Source: Sphingomonadaceae bacterium
GTDB lineage: Bacteria > Pseudomonadota > Alphaproteobacteria > Sphingomonadales > Sphingomonadaceae
Length of the DNA stretch: 6,689 nucleotides
Reading direction: 5' to 3'
Assembly (NCBI GenBank): GCA_014380205.1
Contig: JACMKH010000240.1
Coordinates: forward strand, 1-6,689
A model generated the notes under the pieces. It did not search any database. It had not been told where the DNA came from and was given only the letters and a program-made list of their open reading frames with translations. Below, in pieces: positions 6,555 to 6,689 of the stretch (position 1 is its first letter; every line of letters begins with the position of its first letter). The translations under genes and the position numbers were made by a program.

Positions 6555-6689
6555 GCGCCTTGCTCCCCGTCGCCGAGGCGCAGGCGCGGTTGCTCGCGCT
6601 GGGAGAACCCGTCGAGACCGAGACCGCGCCGCTGGTCGAGGCGGCGGGGCGCTGGCTCGCCGAGGATGTTCGCGCCCGGCGCACCCAGC
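6551..6689 (+). CDS. moeA: Molybdopterin molybdenumtransferase, N-terminal fragment
   Basis: Only the first 46 codons are in the window, and the gene runs off the right edge. The TTG at 6551 overlaps the moaC stop as TTGA and gives [20 protein letters not shown], followed by [19 protein letters not shown]. This is the normal MoeA N-terminus, in which a helix starting LPVxEA precedes AxGRxLAEDV just ahead of the S/DMDGYA segment (not reached here). MoeA inserts molybdate into adenylylated molybdopterin. No ATG or GTG lies close by in this frame, so TTG is the best start; a second TTG at codon 4 (6560) is less attractive because it would lose the overlap. Position directly after moaC supports the call. 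Confidence 0.88.
   Translation, partial: MSALLPVAEAQARLLALGEPVETETAPLVEAAGRWLAEDVRARRTQ

Overview
The window looks like ordinary chromosomal DNA from a GC-rich alphaproteobacterium, most likely a sphingomonad (Sphingomonas, Novosphingobium or a relative). The reasons are the very high GC content, an IspD-IspF fusion of the alphaproteobacterial kind, the neighbourhood lipA / RatA-like (Coq10-type) / stand-alone CinA C-terminal protein / ispDF, and a tight trpG-trpD-trpC-moaC-moeA run. The taxon is an inference from gene order and protein style, not from a marker gene.

Left part (1-1730, + strand): the 3' end of ispDF (isoprenoid precursor synthesis), then an unrecognised exported 171-aa protein that starts inside the ispDF stop (ATGA), then a CinA-C / PncC-type nicotinamide-nucleotide amidase. 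Middle part (1667-3601, - strand, read right to left): a small exported NTF2-like (DUF4440-type) protein with a strong ribosome binding site, lipA (lipoyl synthase), and a RatA/Coq10-type START-domain protein coupled to lipA by a TGATG junction. The RatA-like gene runs tail-to-tail into the CinA-like gene, and their 3' ends overlap by 64 bp.

Right part (3664-6689, + strand): trpG, trpD and trpC, three consecutive tryptophan-pathway functions (glutamine amidotransferase of anthranilate synthase, anthranilate phosphoribosyltransferase, indole-3-glycerol-phosphate synthase). They are followed without a gap by moaC and the start of moeA (molybdenum cofactor synthesis). The junctions trpD/trpC, trpC/moaC and moaC/moeA are all 4-bp stop/start overlaps (TTGA, ATGA, TTGA), which suggests one translationally coupled operon. 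trpE is not in the window. trpG is separated by only 62 bp from the divergent DUF4440-type gene, and no Trp-codon leader peptide is visible there.

Almost every base is coding; the largest gap without a gene is 62 bp. I see no RNA genes, mobile elements, CRISPR arrays, att sites or convincing intrinsic terminators, and no evidence of a new biological system. The points worth a second look are modest: the orphan exported protein, the convergent overlap, non-ATG coupled starts, and a 12-codon upstream ORF that ends on the trpG start.
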